DNA of 64,000 nt from Paralvinella palmiformis (lineage: Eukaryota > Annelida > Polychaeta > Terebellida > Alvinellidae). The position numbers and the translations under genes are program-made. Position 1 is the stretch's first letter. Every line of letters begins with the position of its first letter. This document shows positions 22,166 to 32,640 of the stretch, piece by piece. The notes under the pieces were generated by a model that saw only the letters and a program-made list of their open reading frames with translations, was not told the origin of the DNA and did not search any database. The DNA is taken from contig JAODUP010000898.1 of assembly GCA_025642065.1 (NCBI GenBank), positions 1-64,000 on the forward strand, written 5' to 3'.

Positions 22166-22344
22166 AAGTAATTCAAGCGACACAAGAGGACCCCATGCTG
22201 CAAAATATGATCAAATGTCAACGAACTGGGCTATGGCATGAATTTAAAAACTGTGAAGAAATGTCAATATACGGATAACTGTCCAGTGAACTTACTGTTA
22301 CAGAGAACGGAATTCTGTTACGAGGACACCGGATTATTATTCCT

Positions 22345-23437
22345 GTGACGATGAGGCGTAAAGTTGTACAAATAGCTCATGAAGGTCATCAGGGATTGGT
22401 AAAAACAAAGTCCCTGTTGAGAGCTAAGGTGTGGTTTCGCTACATGGATAAGCTCATCGAAGACATAGTGAAAAACTGTGCTACATGTGCTGTCGTCACT
22501 AAAGATGAACGTCTACAACCGTTACAAATGTCACAGCTACCTGATAAAGCTTGGCAGTCTCTGTGTGCTGATTTTTGTGGGCCATATCCTAGCGGAGATT
22601 TTTGTCTAGTAGTTCTTGACGAATATTCACGATTTCCTGTGGTGGGGGAAAACCCTGGGGTTTGAGAAAAAAAACCCACAAAAAACCCAAAAAAACCAAG
22701 AAAGGTTTTAATTCCGTAAATTCATGCAACATTGTGGTATACGCCATCGTCGGATTACGCCACTGTGGCCAAGATCTAACGCGCAAGCAGAAAACTTTTG
22801 AAATTTGAACAAGGCAATTAAAAGGCCTACTGTGGAAGGGAAGTCGTGGAGACGTGAAATGTACAAATTTCTACGAAATTACCGTGCAATGCTACATGTG
22901 ACCACAGGTCGACCACCTGCAGAACTCTTGTTTGGTTCGAACATAAAAGTGCTATTACCCGAACTATTCATTCGAGTTGAAGATAAAGAACTGCGAACTC
23001 GAGATGCAGAGCAGAAACAGCAACAAAAACAGTATGCAGATGTCAGAAATTTTGTACGACCGAACATTCCTCTCCATGTTTGGGATACAGAGTTAATGAA
23101 ACAAACGAAAACGGACAAATTGTGTTTAGCATATAATCCAGCACCAATGTCTGTGGTGCAAGTGAAAGTGAGCACGATAACAGCAAATAGTCCTGTTCTT
23201 GGCAGCAAAACAAGAAATTCGTCACATTTAAGGAAAGTGACTGACCATGATGTTACACCTGAAACCGAGTCAACAATCGAAAACAGCGATTATTCGCAAG
23301 ACGTGTCAGAAATAATAAAAGTGAACAATGATGAACTTAATCAAGACAGTAGTCATAATTCAAATGTGACAGATGTCTCAGCAGGTCGTCCAAAGCGACG
23401 CACCAGAATGCCAGCAAGATATAAAATTTCTAAGTGA
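22345..23437 (+). pseudogene. pol: Gypsy integrase and tail, core partly deleted
   Basis: The frame 22345-22665 has the HHCC zinc finger ('HEGHQGLVKTKSLLRAKVWF', then 'CATCAV') and the start of the core ('CADFCGPYP', 'LVVLDEYSRFP'), so the first catalytic Asp is present. Around 22645-22720 the sequence turns into an A/C-rich run and resumes at 'GIRHRRITPLWPRSNAQAEN', which has the catalytic Glu. The part between, including the second Asp, is missing. The frame 22805-23437 carries the C-terminal part and a basic end (GRPKRRTRMPARYK). Confidence 0.88.
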
Positions 23438-23590
23438 TATATATAAATATAATTATTAAAATTTTAAAATTTAAAATACATGTTTTTAAAATTTTAAAAA
23501 AATTTGTTTTTAGAGTTAAAAATTTTTTTTAAATTTTTTAATTTTTTTTAATTTTTTAAAAATATATATATATATAAAAATGTAGCATAT
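23437..23590. repeat. Low-complexity A/T run
   Basis: Long mixed A and T homopolymers (aaaattttaaaattt, tttttaaattttttaattttt) ending in (TA)n. The pattern looks like an expanded low-complexity region or a poorly resolved consensus. Confidence 0.7.
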
Positions 23591-23742
23591 CAATTGACTT
23601 GAGATAAATCATTATCTAGGTGTAAAATTCAGTGTTATTGTCTGATATTCAAAATTTGAATTTAAGATTGTTCGAAATTTACCTATTACAAATACTTGTT
23701 TAACTTGAGTGAAACATATATGAAATGATACATTTTCAATAA

Positions 23743-23753
23743 AGGTAGGGGGG
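23743..23753 (+). other. Polypurine tract of the Gypsy element
   Basis: 'aggtagggggg' ends exactly at the base before the 3' LTR, as required for plus-strand priming; only one pyrimidine breaks it. Confidence 0.85.
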
Positions 23754-23897
23754 TGTAATGTTGTCAATCCATAACAGGCCACAATTAATTATATCGAGGA
23801 CTTAATGTTGGTATTTAGAATTGTAACGGACCGGAAACAGTTTAGAGAATAAACCAGATGGTCAAGGTTGTATCTGTGATTTATTAACAATATACTT
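23754..23897 (+). repeat. Gypsy 3' LTR, 144 bp
   Basis: Same start (TGTAATG) and end (ATATACTT) as the 5' LTR, with single-base differences such as cagtcc/caggcc, tcgaag/tcgagg and ttaaga/ttaaca. Confidence 0.93.
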
Positions 23898-24583
23898 GAT
23901 GACAATCTACAAACACAGCACAGCATAAACGACTCTCTGGTCATCTGACCCAAATTAGCCACATCATCAGGACTGATAGTTACCAAAGAACTTGATGGTA
24001 CCGATTTCTTTTCGACCTCATTTTTAACTAAATGCTATATTAGGGAATGTGGTAATTTTTTTAAATTTTATAATTATTGAGTAATCGGCTAAAGTATGCC
24101 CCAAATATCGCCACTTATTGACAGGTCACAAAGTCTAATTCCAGAAATGTACCATTGCCAGAGGGGAAGGTTTATGAACGTCATAAATCACCAAATAATC
24201 GTATTTTCATAGGGAAACCAGTATATTTAGAAAGAGTGGAATATTGGCAACAACATGGCTAGCTTCGTTTGTTAATAAAAATTGCCAATGCCGTGCGCAT
24301 AGGGTAAACGGACCCCCTATGAGCCCATCGCGGACCATTTTGTCAAAAAATCGTTTGCGCTTCGTTTCTGGCCCGTTTTTGATGTAACGTCATCTAACAA
24401 TTATATCCCCGATTTCAAAACAATTAAATTAGGGGATAGAGCTATATCAGTATATGCATTCTGTTGTAATATCCACTAGTTTTAATTATATCAGTATAGT
24501 CTTATATTGTGGCAAGGCTACTACTACTGCTTTGTATACAATGATATCACCCTATTGTGGTGCCTCCTACCGATTTGTTGTCC
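23898..24583. other. No supported feature
   Basis: AT-rich with a short GC-richer piece at 24290-24400 ('cggaccccctatgagccca'). No gene or clear repeat seen. Confidence 0.4.
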
Positions 24584-24595
24584 ATTGTTAGCATA

Positions 24596-24962
24596 GGTTT
24601 TAGGTTTTGTTGTTCGGGGAGAATCCCGAGGCTGTCGCTTAATCAGCACAGCCTCTATGTTGGAGTGGTTGAGAAACGCCTCCCCCACCACTCACAGGGG
24701 AGCAGTACGGAAAGATGGAGCCGAAATACCCTGAAGGTGGTCACTGCCAGAGTGTTTTACGTCCTCAGGGGGTTTTTAACTTCCCCCTTTATTTTAAATA
24801 ATTCAGTGGAGATGGCAGCGCCATTTAACGTGGTCAGCCACCCACGATGTAGTGAGCCGAGAAATTAATCCCTGGAAAAGTTTCGACCTCTTACGAGGTT
24901 CGAACCTGTGACCGTTGGCACCAAGTGCCGGGTACTTAACCACTAGGCCACCGGAGCTCACT
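24596..24962 (-). repeat. tRNA-derived SINE, family C, with 12-bp target duplication
   Basis: On the - strand the head has an A-box TGGCCTAGTGG and a B-box GGTTCGAACC, close to pol III consensus. The body holds 'gacgtaaaacactctggcag' and 'ctgtgagtggtggggg', and the tail lies at 24596-24615. It is flanked by attgttagcata at 24584-24595 and 24963-24974. Other copies: 34592-34950 and 53399-53764. Confidence 0.88.
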
Positions 24963-24980
24963 ATTGTTAGCATAATAAAG

Positions 24981-26330
24981 CCAGAGAGCTTAAATATGGA
25001 GAGGCCTTACTCTTGCCGCGCCATGTTGAATGTTGAACCAGTGGCGCCTCCAGCGACCGGAGGTATTTCTCAGATAAACAAAAGCTCTCTAGTTGTCCAC
25101 ATGTGATCGTGCACATGTGTGCGCATGGTTGACAATACGTATACTAGTACTATATGTTACACGATCACATACTCTTTTATTAATTAACACTTTAATTGTG
25201 CACACATGATATCGAAAATAACGAAGCTCTGAAACTGGAAATAAATAATTAAGTGATTTCACAGCCCAGTCACTTAATTCATAGCCTACAATTTGCGTGT
25301 GGAAGGCGTATTTTTTAATGAAAATAATTAGGTATATATGAGGTAAATGCATACAAACATACTTTCATCATGTCAGTTTATCATAGTCGATAAAAAAAAC
25401 ATTATTTTGATATATACATGTAATGATATATACAGCTACTACAACGCAACCATAACAATTCACCATATATTCATCATGTCTGTTTATCATATATTAACTA
25501 AAAAAATTATAAGTTCATTTAAAGTCTACACCTCAATAATATAGACCATGCAATATAGGCCCGCCCAGCTGAGAACAAAGAATATAAATATTAATTACCA
25601 TCACAGCTGGCCCTGTCTCCTGTATAGGTCTCCTATCTGTTAATACCTTCCTCTTTGATTTCAGTGGATGCATGCGGTGGATTTGGTACATCAAAAATAG
25701 ATGGAATAGCATTCTAGATAAGTTTATCTCTTGTCTGGTTCGTGAATTCCGTTTCAGTGAAGTGTATATCATACACTCTACAATTAGTATTAAAGTAATT
25801 TAAATCTTTCCTCATCATATATCTGCCCAACAACAATTAATAACCCATCTTTTACTTCTGTCAAGAGAAATAAAATAACAAAATGAATGTTTCTACCACT
25901 AGTTGAGGTATTTAATAATTATTAACAATAACAAAGTAAAATATACCTCCCGCCCGTAACATCTTCAATGGCTCCAGTACACATAACTATAAGCTTATGT
26001 ATATCTTGCATACCCATTTTGTGATTATAATAGGTTAATATTGTTCAATAAAATTTAATAAGATTTTGTCTGAAACAAATATAGATCTTGCTTGGGCCTA
26101 CTGCTTGGGTCATGTCAAGTAGGGGCGTGTCTATTTCAAATTGTTATGCTTATTTTTTAAATATCCTTTATTTAAAAAAGCCAGATCATATCAAATTTTT
26201 AAACTAGCTTTCATTTCCTTTCGGGAATGTCTTTATTTGTGCATACTTTTCCTGTTACTGCAGCCGAAAGTGGCGCAGAATGAACCAGTGCCATTAGGCG
26301 CCATGTTAACCAACGCTTCACCAAAGAATT
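24981..26330 (+). repeat. Non-coding unit U, deleted copy
   Basis: From 'ccagagagcttaaatatgga' this follows 53781-55770 closely ('cagtggcgcctccagcgacc', 'cgcatggttgacaatacgta', 'cttgcttgggcctactgctt'). It lacks about 70 bp near 25296 and about 600 bp near 25590 that the other copy has. No reading frame is conserved between copies, so this is a non-autonomous element. The class is unknown. Confidence 0.8.
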
Positions 26331-26616
26331 GCTTTAACGTGTATTGGTGCATTGCAAACAGGCCAACTCAGTGATCAACTCATAATGTTTCATTTTTTTC
26401 ATGTAGATCTGAACCAAATATTTCACTAGACCTGCAGGTCCAGTAAGGCTACACGTTAGTTTCACAAACTGTTGTACATATTCCAACTTGTTAGATGATT
26501 AGTTCGGCTAAAATGTCTTTAAGCTTCTGCTAGCATAAACGATAATTCTGACAAGATCATCTTGATCATGGCACAGGAAAGCATCCAAACCATCACAACT
26601 TGCACCAAGAGTTCCA

Positions 26617-26870
26617 ATGGATTATAATAATAATAATAATAATTACAAGTTTCTATTGCGCCAATATCCTAGAAAAGAATCGAACTCAGTGGCACACCTA
26701 GTACATGGATTGGGCAAACTCACAGCCCAGGTACAATGCAACATTCATCAACAAATGATCAGATGGAATGGAGACTTAGGAAACTTGGGATTGTCATTAT
26801 CTGCATATGCCAGGATTGGATGCTCAATTCGTCGCATGATGAAGGTAGAAAAAGCTAAACTTTGAGGTTC
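26617..26870 (-). mobile_element. LINE 3' tail (CR1/L2-like), - strand
   Basis: Begins (+ strand) with (AAT)n and 'acaagtttctattgcgccaa', then 'aactcagtggcacacctagt' and 'acatggattgggcaaactca'. Same tail as 7578-7735, and longer here. Confidence 0.7.
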
Positions 26871-26879
26871 CGCCTAAAT

Positions 26880-27260
26880 CAAAAGAACTGGGTGTGCTTT
26901 CAAATGTTTTCCTTTTATTCTATCAGTTAACTAATGTAGAGGCTTGGTAATCTTGGAAAAGACTTTACTATAGAATCTACCAAAACCTACAAATCGTTGC
27001 ACCTCCTTCACGTTGGTGGGTGTCTTCTAGATAAGCAAATCGTTGATTAGCTCAGGGTCACTATATCGGCAGATACAAAACATCCAAGATACCTACATTA
27101 ATTATGAACTTCATTGTACTTGAGTGGCAATCTTCATAGCAGCTTTCTGTAGTCGCTGTAATGTTCCAGCCAGTCGGATTAAATATTCCTCAGTTGTGGG
27201 CGAGAAGATTATAATGTCGACCATCTAATAAGACACGCCAGATTTTAAGGTTTACGTAAC
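26880..27260 (-). pseudogene. pol: Gypsy reverse transcriptase fragment, - strand
   Basis: Read on the - strand in changing frames: 'VDIIIFSPTTEEYLIRLAGT' (the YLDDIIVFS region with one Asp left), 'LQRLQKAAMKIA', and then 'TPTNVKEVQRFVGFGRFYSK' with 'VFSKITKPLH'. This is the RT palm/thumb to connection of another Gypsy lineage, unlike the element at 19-24 kb. It is abutted by a LINE tail on one side and a LINE fragment on the other, so it is a scrap in a nest. Confidence 0.78.
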
Positions 27261-27309
27261 CAATCAACTTCTTTGTCAGAGCTTGGAATGTAGTTAGACT
27301 GTTAGTCTA

Positions 27310-27600
27310 CCCAATTTCTCACAAGCTTCTCTGTGAAGAGCAGCATGCATTCGTATGACACAACTACTTATGACACTTGAGCTCTGGTCAGAAATATTAG
27401 ATAGTGGAGCCTAAGTCGATGTAATACACCTTGATTTTCGCAAGCCTTTTGACACTATCCCACCCGAAGCTAATAAGCAAATTGAAAGCTTGTTGTATTA
27501 GAGGCAATTAAGGTGCTGAAATGGATAACTGACTGCTTGTCTGCGCGGGGGGAAGTGAGTTGTAGTTAATGGAAAGCTGTCATCATGTTACGAAAAGCAC
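27310..27600 (+). pseudogene. CR1-like LINE reverse transcriptase fragment
   Basis: In one or two frames: a 'EEQHAF...' block, 'VDVIHLDFRKPFDTIPPE' (catalytic Asp in HLDF), and 'KVLKWITDCLSARGE' followed by 'VVVNGKLSS'. This is the fingers-palm part of a CR1/Jockey-type RT up to just before the GVPQGS block. Several stops are present. Confidence 0.75.
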
Positions 27601-27732
27601 CTTCAAACGACCCTCTATCTGGCTTAATGCTATAATAAAGCTAAAGTAGACAACAAATACGGTGTAATAATTGCTTTATATTTTCGCTAGGTGGCAGCAC
27701 TATATTGGCTGATGCAATCATTGACCCGAAAG

Positions 27733-27791
27733 CATTGACCTGAAAGAAATATTTAGGTCAATGCCCGAAAGAGTTTTCTTTCAGGTCAATG
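27733..27791. repeat. Hairpin repeat CATTGACCTGAAAGAAA
   Basis: The left arm cattgacctgaaagaaa (27733-27749) has its exact reverse complement at 27775-27791. A third aggtcaatg lies between. Related hairpins are at 53320-53351 and 60189-60218. Confidence 0.8.
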
Positions 27792-28339
27792 AAACATAAA
27801 TGATATAGATCTCTATTTATCTATCTTTCTTAAATTTATTGAATTTATTTATTGCTATTTTTGGTGTACTAGATTTTTATTGTACATAAATGGAGTTTTT
27901 GTGCGTTATTTTATCAAATTCAACCAATAAACCTGTTTTTGTGTTTCCAGATTCCCATTAGCAGCTGATTGATATGTTCACTTTATATCACCCAACTTGA
28001 ACTATTGATTTGATGACCCATAGTCATAGATAAAGCTCTATCAGACATGGTATTGAAGCCGACCTAGACGAAGTGATAACATAAATATGATTCATGTGAA
28101 TTTTGTAAGGTTTGTGTTTTGCATTATTCCTATAAAAAGTATTTGCTGAATTACGAAATCAAAGGACAGGTCAACACAATACTGAATACATGAATACTGA
28201 ATTATACACATCCAATCCGCAATCGACCAATACTGACTAGATCCAAATCTAGATCTACAGTAATACTCAATTAATGAATTATACTTTTATAGTCAATAGA
28301 TAGAATAATGATAGATCTAGACTGTAGCCGTCTCACGTT

Positions 28340-28620
28340 CTAGGCAGTTACTGAGTTGGGGTCCGTCGATCTCGGCCCGTCGACCTCGACCCATCATAAG
28401 GTGATAAGATCATTCCCATGTTGACCTTGGTCTTGGACCACGTCGATCTCGGCCCACGTAATCGAAACGGGTTAACATTAATTAATTAAAATAGTTGCTC
28501 ATACCATAATATCAATGGGTCGACATCGATGTGACTGTGAGTCTCATCAATATATGTTGATTTTGCATTAGTCATTTATTGTAAATAGGTTTTTGGATGT
28601 CGCCGATCTCGGTCCACCTG
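28340..28620. repeat. Cluster of GTCGATCTCGGCCC-type words
   Basis: 'ccgtcgatctcggcccgtcg', 'cctcgaccca', 'acgtcgatctcggcccacg', 'ggtcgacatcgatg' and 'gtcgccgatctcggtccacc' are scattered over 280 bp. The same GTAATCTCGGCCC-like words build both ends of the MULE at 50958-53385, so this may be a non-autonomous relative. Confidence 0.5.
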
Positions 28621-28724
28621 TGAATTTTTCAAGTTTTCTGCAAGCTGTTAAAAAAATAATGTATAACAATTTGATATCGTTTTTAAATTGATATCGTTTT
28701 TAATAATATCCTATATTATAAGCA

Positions 28725-29880
28725 TCAATATGGATTTCGTATAAATCCCGAATATACCCTGGCTACTCTGTGTGATCTTTCCAAAGCGTTTGGTGTGATA
28801 AGTCACAAAATTCTTCTTCAGAAATTAAACAATTATGGTATTTGTGGCATAGCAAACAAATGGTTTGAAAATTACTTGTCCAATAGAACCCTATATGTTG
28901 AACTTGGCAATTCTAAGTCTTCCTTGAGAGAAATAAAGAGTGGTGTGCCACAAGGGTCCATCTTGGGTCCCTTACTTTATCTTGTTTATGTCAATGATTA
29001 TTGGTAAATCAATTATATTTTATCTTTTGCCGATGACAGAACTTTATATTTGTCCCATTATAATTTAAATACACTCTACATCAATGCCAATAAAGCAAGT
29101 AATGATTTATATAAATGGTTCTGTGCCAATAAACTTGCATTGAACAACAATAAAACAAAATACATTGTTTTAAATCTGAAAACAGCGAGATATAACTTTG
29201 CGGAATTTGATGTAAATAGAGCTGACATAACACTGGAAAGAATTGGCATAAACTGTACTGATCAGGCAACTAAATTTCTTCGCATCTATGTTGATGAAAC
29301 ATTAACATGGAAAAAACATTTATCCAATGTAAATAGTAAAATATCTCTAGCCATTTGTTTAATAAATCAAGTAAAACACTTTTTACCATATGACAGCATA
29401 AGAACACTTTATATTGTGCTAATCCATCTGCATTTGTCTTACTGGATATTAGCCTGGGGAAATACTAGTCATGCTAATAAAGTAATATGAACAAGATTGC
29501 TAAACTACAAAAATATGCAATTCGCACCATCAATAAATCTGGATTCAACAGTCATACAGATCCATTATTCAAACGGTCTGGTATTTTAAAACTGAAGCAT
29601 TTATATGAATACCAAGCCACCTTGTTTATGCTCGATTTTATTAATAATAGATTACCACTATCATTTAATTCAGCATTCCAATTTAACCATCAAACTCAAA
29701 ATATCCACATAACTAGACAAACCAATTTACTTCATATCACACACGTTGCAAGTGCAATTTTGCTAGCAAACTCCCATTATATACATTTCCACATATATGG
29801 AACAAATGGTCTAGTATGATTCCGAATAATTCATCTCGAGCACATACCAAGCACCAATTGAAAACATATTGAGTGTTTAC
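28725..29880 (+). pseudogene. Jockey/CR1-like LINE reverse transcriptase, truncated
   Basis: Starts at a 'QYGFRINPEYTLATL' block and goes on with 'CDLSKAFGVISHKILLQKLN', 'SGVPQGSILGPLLYLVYVND', 'SFADDRTLYLS', 'WFCANKLALNNNKTKYIVLN', 'FLRIYVDETLTWKKHL' and, after a frame break at 29490, 'KLQKYAIRTINKSGFNSHTD'. Both Asp of FADD and the Asp of CDLS are kept; the usual second Asp of SKAFD is Gly. A stop lies between the VPQG and FADD blocks. The 5' part with endonuclease is absent. The damage is light compared with the other LINEs here. Confidence 0.9.
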
Positions 29881-30135
29881 CATAGCTCTGTTAAATGTAC
29901 CTATGGTTATTGTAATGACTGTAGCTCAAAGTAAGTGATGTACTTTGCTATATTTAATCACTGTCTATTTAGTCATGCTACGTTGGTTTACTCATCTCAG
30001 TGTGCTATATTATATAGAATAAATTATCCTGGTTTGATTTGAAAGGATGCATGTCATCTCTAATTATCTGATACAATTATGTTTTAGCTATTATTTACGA
30101 AAACAACAATTAACATTTAGCCCTGTTTGAACCCT

Positions 30136-30431
30136 GATAACGTTTTGCCTGCATGAAATGGAAGGTGCACCCCTTCAACTCCACGGTTGGGAACACCACG
30201 CCCTACACATATAGCATTCTCAAAGTCGAGGACCATCCGCTGTATTTGTTGATGTGGCAGCATAGCCGATAGTTCATGAAATATCGCCGGACACTGTCAT
30301 GTTGGTGGGGTCGGAGGACTTGACAGAGTCGCCGGACACTGCCATTGTGGTAGAGTCATGGTGGTCGGAGGACTTGACTGAGTCCCCAGGGACTGATATA
30401 GTGGTGGGTTTGGCGATCTCGGATAATTAGA
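30136..30431 (+). other. Possible coding repeat, unidentified
   Basis: From 30268 one + frame is open for about 54 codons to TAG at 30429-30431 and reads an imperfect repeat: 'SPDTVMLVGSEDLTE', 'SPDTAIVVESWWSEDLTE', 'SPGTDIVV'. The DNA repeat is about 45-54 bp long. Just upstream another frame is open around 'NSTVGNTTPYTYSILKVEDH'. I do not recognise either. It may be a worn coding exon or a minisatellite. Confidence 0.3.
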
Positions 30432-30886
30432 AAGCATAAAAGCATATATAAATTCCTGTAACATTTTATTTTTATACACACATGTTTTATTATGCCAGCC
30501 ATTTAATTTTACATAACAATATATAGGAGTACCACTTTAACAACCAAATAGGTGGGCCAAGATTGACATGAGTCACTGAGTTAGTGTAGAGTCTATCTCT
30601 GAAAATAGCAAAACCTTCACAATGTATAGATCTCTATATTTATATTTTGTTTTTAAATATTGATGTAAACTAAATGAAAAATGCCATAAAATGGGACTCT
30701 TCTCCAGCAGGCCCATTCGCCAGCAAACACTAAATTCCCTGGCCCATTTGCCACTAATGCCTTGACTCATTCACCACAGATTTACTTGAGCCTTAATTAA
30801 GTTAATACCATTAAAACAAAATTGGTTATATTATTGTTATTGGTCTTACGTATTGTTTTTATTTCAACCAAAAAGGGATTTGAGCA

Positions 30887-30933
30887 AATTGGTCATAAAT
30901 CTGCCACAGACTGTGTTGGATTTATGACCAATT
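30887..30933. repeat. Inverted repeat, 15-bp arms
   Basis: aattggtcataaatc (30887-30901) pairs with gatttatgaccaatt (30919-30933). Nearby 'ggcccattcgcc', 'ggcccatttgcc' and 'ctcattcacc' (30711-30776) form a weak direct repeat series. Possibly one end of a small DNA transposon. Confidence 0.6.
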
Positions 30934-31464
30934 GGCCCACAGTTGACATTTACATATTATATAAACACAGCCTGTAATGTACATGAGGTAATTTATTGGC
31001 ATCTTCCATGTTTAGTATCCTTTATTATTAACAGTGCAACATTAATTTTTAGTGTAACCAGTGTCAATGTACAAATATTGGTGGGCGGATTGTAAACTTT
31101 GCTGAGTTCTTTAAGCAGGAGAACAGAATATATACAATTTGTTGCTTTCATATAAAGAATTAATTAAATATGCCTTCTAGTTCTTGTAATCGTGTAGACA
31201 AAGGTTCATGATCTGCTTAATCGGAGTAGACACACTCACAGTTTGTTACTTTGATATAAGTTGATTATGTTTATGACACAAGTGATAAAATGTTGTTCTT
31301 TATTTGGAACCTACACAACTTGACTTCGTTTACAATTACAAACTAAGGTGTTGCTAACATAAACCTTAATTTAAAATAATTTTACTTATATGTATTTGTT
31401 ACATTAAGTGTTTTGTGAGTATATTTGTACTTACACTATGAGTTTTGCCAACTTCTGTACTAGG

Positions 31465-31525
31465 TGCACCATTGAGCTCGATTCTTTTTGAGGATATTGA
31501 TGCTATAGAAGGTTGTAATTATTAT
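31465..31525 (+). mobile_element. LINE 3' tail (CR1/L2-like), + strand fragment
   Basis: 'actaggtgcaccattgagct', 'cgattctttttgaggatatt' and then (ATT)n, the + orientation of the tail seen at 7578-7735. No coding part is attached. Confidence 0.7.
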
Positions 31526-31567
31526 TATGTAATATGGCAATAAAGTGTGGGAGTATGTAATGATAAT

Positions 31568-31718
31568 GTATATATGTTACAGTTAATCTGTATAATCAGG
31601 TAATATGTATATTACCTGAACTTTTCAGGTAATCTGTATTAAATGTCAGTTAATAGCCATAGACAATCAGGTAATATATATATTACCTGATTATACAGAT
31701 TAACTGTAATATATATAT
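31568..31718. repeat. Large inverted repeat, arms about 50 bp
   Basis: The left arm 31568-31619 (acagttaatctgtataatca, ggtaatatgtatattacctg) is the reverse complement of the right arm 31667-31718, with only about two changes, around a 47-bp centre. Each arm also holds its own palindrome, caggtaatat.atattacctg. It looks like a foldback element or MITE ending in a (TA)n target. Confidence 0.8.
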
Positions 31719-31719
31719 A

Positions 31720-31805
31720 TATATATATATATATAATGTGCATATACATACAAAATGTAAATGATTTTTCTGTATAATATATTATGTAAAGATGTATATA
31801 ATGTT

Positions 31806-31843
<38 letters not shown>

Positions 31844-31845
31844 TA
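31720..31845. repeat. (TA)n microsatellites
   Basis: (TA)n at about 31710-31735 and 31808-31840, next to the inverted repeat. Confidence 0.9.
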
Positions 31846-31849
31846 ATGT

Positions 31850-32640
31850 TAAAATGTATAGATACATAGTTAAATGCAAATCAAATGAAACCGATGTTTT
31901 TATTAATTTTAATGCTTATAAAGTTTCCTATCTACGTACTTATGTATAAATCTGCATTTGACTACATCATGTGTCAAATACACCATAATGAAGCGAAAAC
32001 TAAACCATCATAGATTGCACTAATTGGAATTATGTTTTATTTACATCCCTATTACACTTTATTAATTACTGTACCATGTAAATAATGAATGAAACAGACA
32101 GACTTTCTCATCCTCATCAGCAGACATTATGCCCTATAGATATTGAGGTCTGTATTCAACATGATCCATAATCAATGGCATCTCTTAGAACCACCACCAA
32201 GAAATGTTTGTTTATTATTGAATGATGAAAGAGCATTTGTTTACAACAACTGATTATAAACAAACTGTATACTGACTGTATAGCTTGCTTACAATGGTAT
32301 ATGCAAATTTTCTGATTATATACCTTTGTTGAACTCTGTCTCTTTTATACTACCTTATGCTTAACCCCTTGTGTAATTTACAGAATGATGTTTCTTCTTC
32401 AGGAAGGGGGGGGGGGGTGATGGTGTAGTGCTAAAATACTCTTATTTGTCTCTTACTTTTATATGTATTTCTGAGTTCTGGAAATGATTATACTCACTAA
32501 ACCTAACATGCTGCACATAATCAGTCTCTATAATCATGGCCGAAATGGCAGTTATTTAAAGTTGCTTAGCTACTGGTACCTCAAATGAGGAAGACACATA
32601 TGGTCAGTTATTTACTGCCAGACCACTAGGATTTAATTCT
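31850..32640. other. No supported feature
   Basis: AT-rich with a G-run at about 32404-32417. If the transporter gene has 5' non-coding exons they could be here or further upstream, but none can be placed from sequence alone. Confidence 0.4.

Larger units (their letters stand above)
19224..23897 (+). mobile_element. Ty3/Gypsy LTR retrotransposon, degraded
   Basis: Two direct 144-bp LTRs (19224-19367 and 23754-23897) flank a primer site, gag with two zinc knuckles, protease, reverse transcriptase, RNase H, integrase and a polypurine tract, in that order. The order PR-RT-RH-IN is the Gypsy order. The LTRs differ at about three positions, yet the coding part carries many frame breaks, a SINE inside the protease region, and loss of part of the integrase core. 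No target site duplication is seen (gagaa before, gatga after) and the LTR 3' end is CTT, not CA. No envelope-like frame was found. Confidence 0.93.

Noticed and set aside
23300..23753. Envelope-like gene after Gypsy pol
   Set aside because: No frame, signal peptide or membrane span between the integrase tail and the polypurine tract.
19219..23902. Target site duplication for the Gypsy element
   Set aside because: gagaa before and gatga after the LTRs do not match; none can be claimed.
24860..24962. tRNA-gene-like sequences (here and at 1560-1680, 32700-32810, 41815-41880, 42641-42720, 62440-62500)
   Set aside because: Each has A and B boxes but poor cloverleaf pairing, a long shared non-tRNA body and multiple diverged copies, so they are SINE heads.
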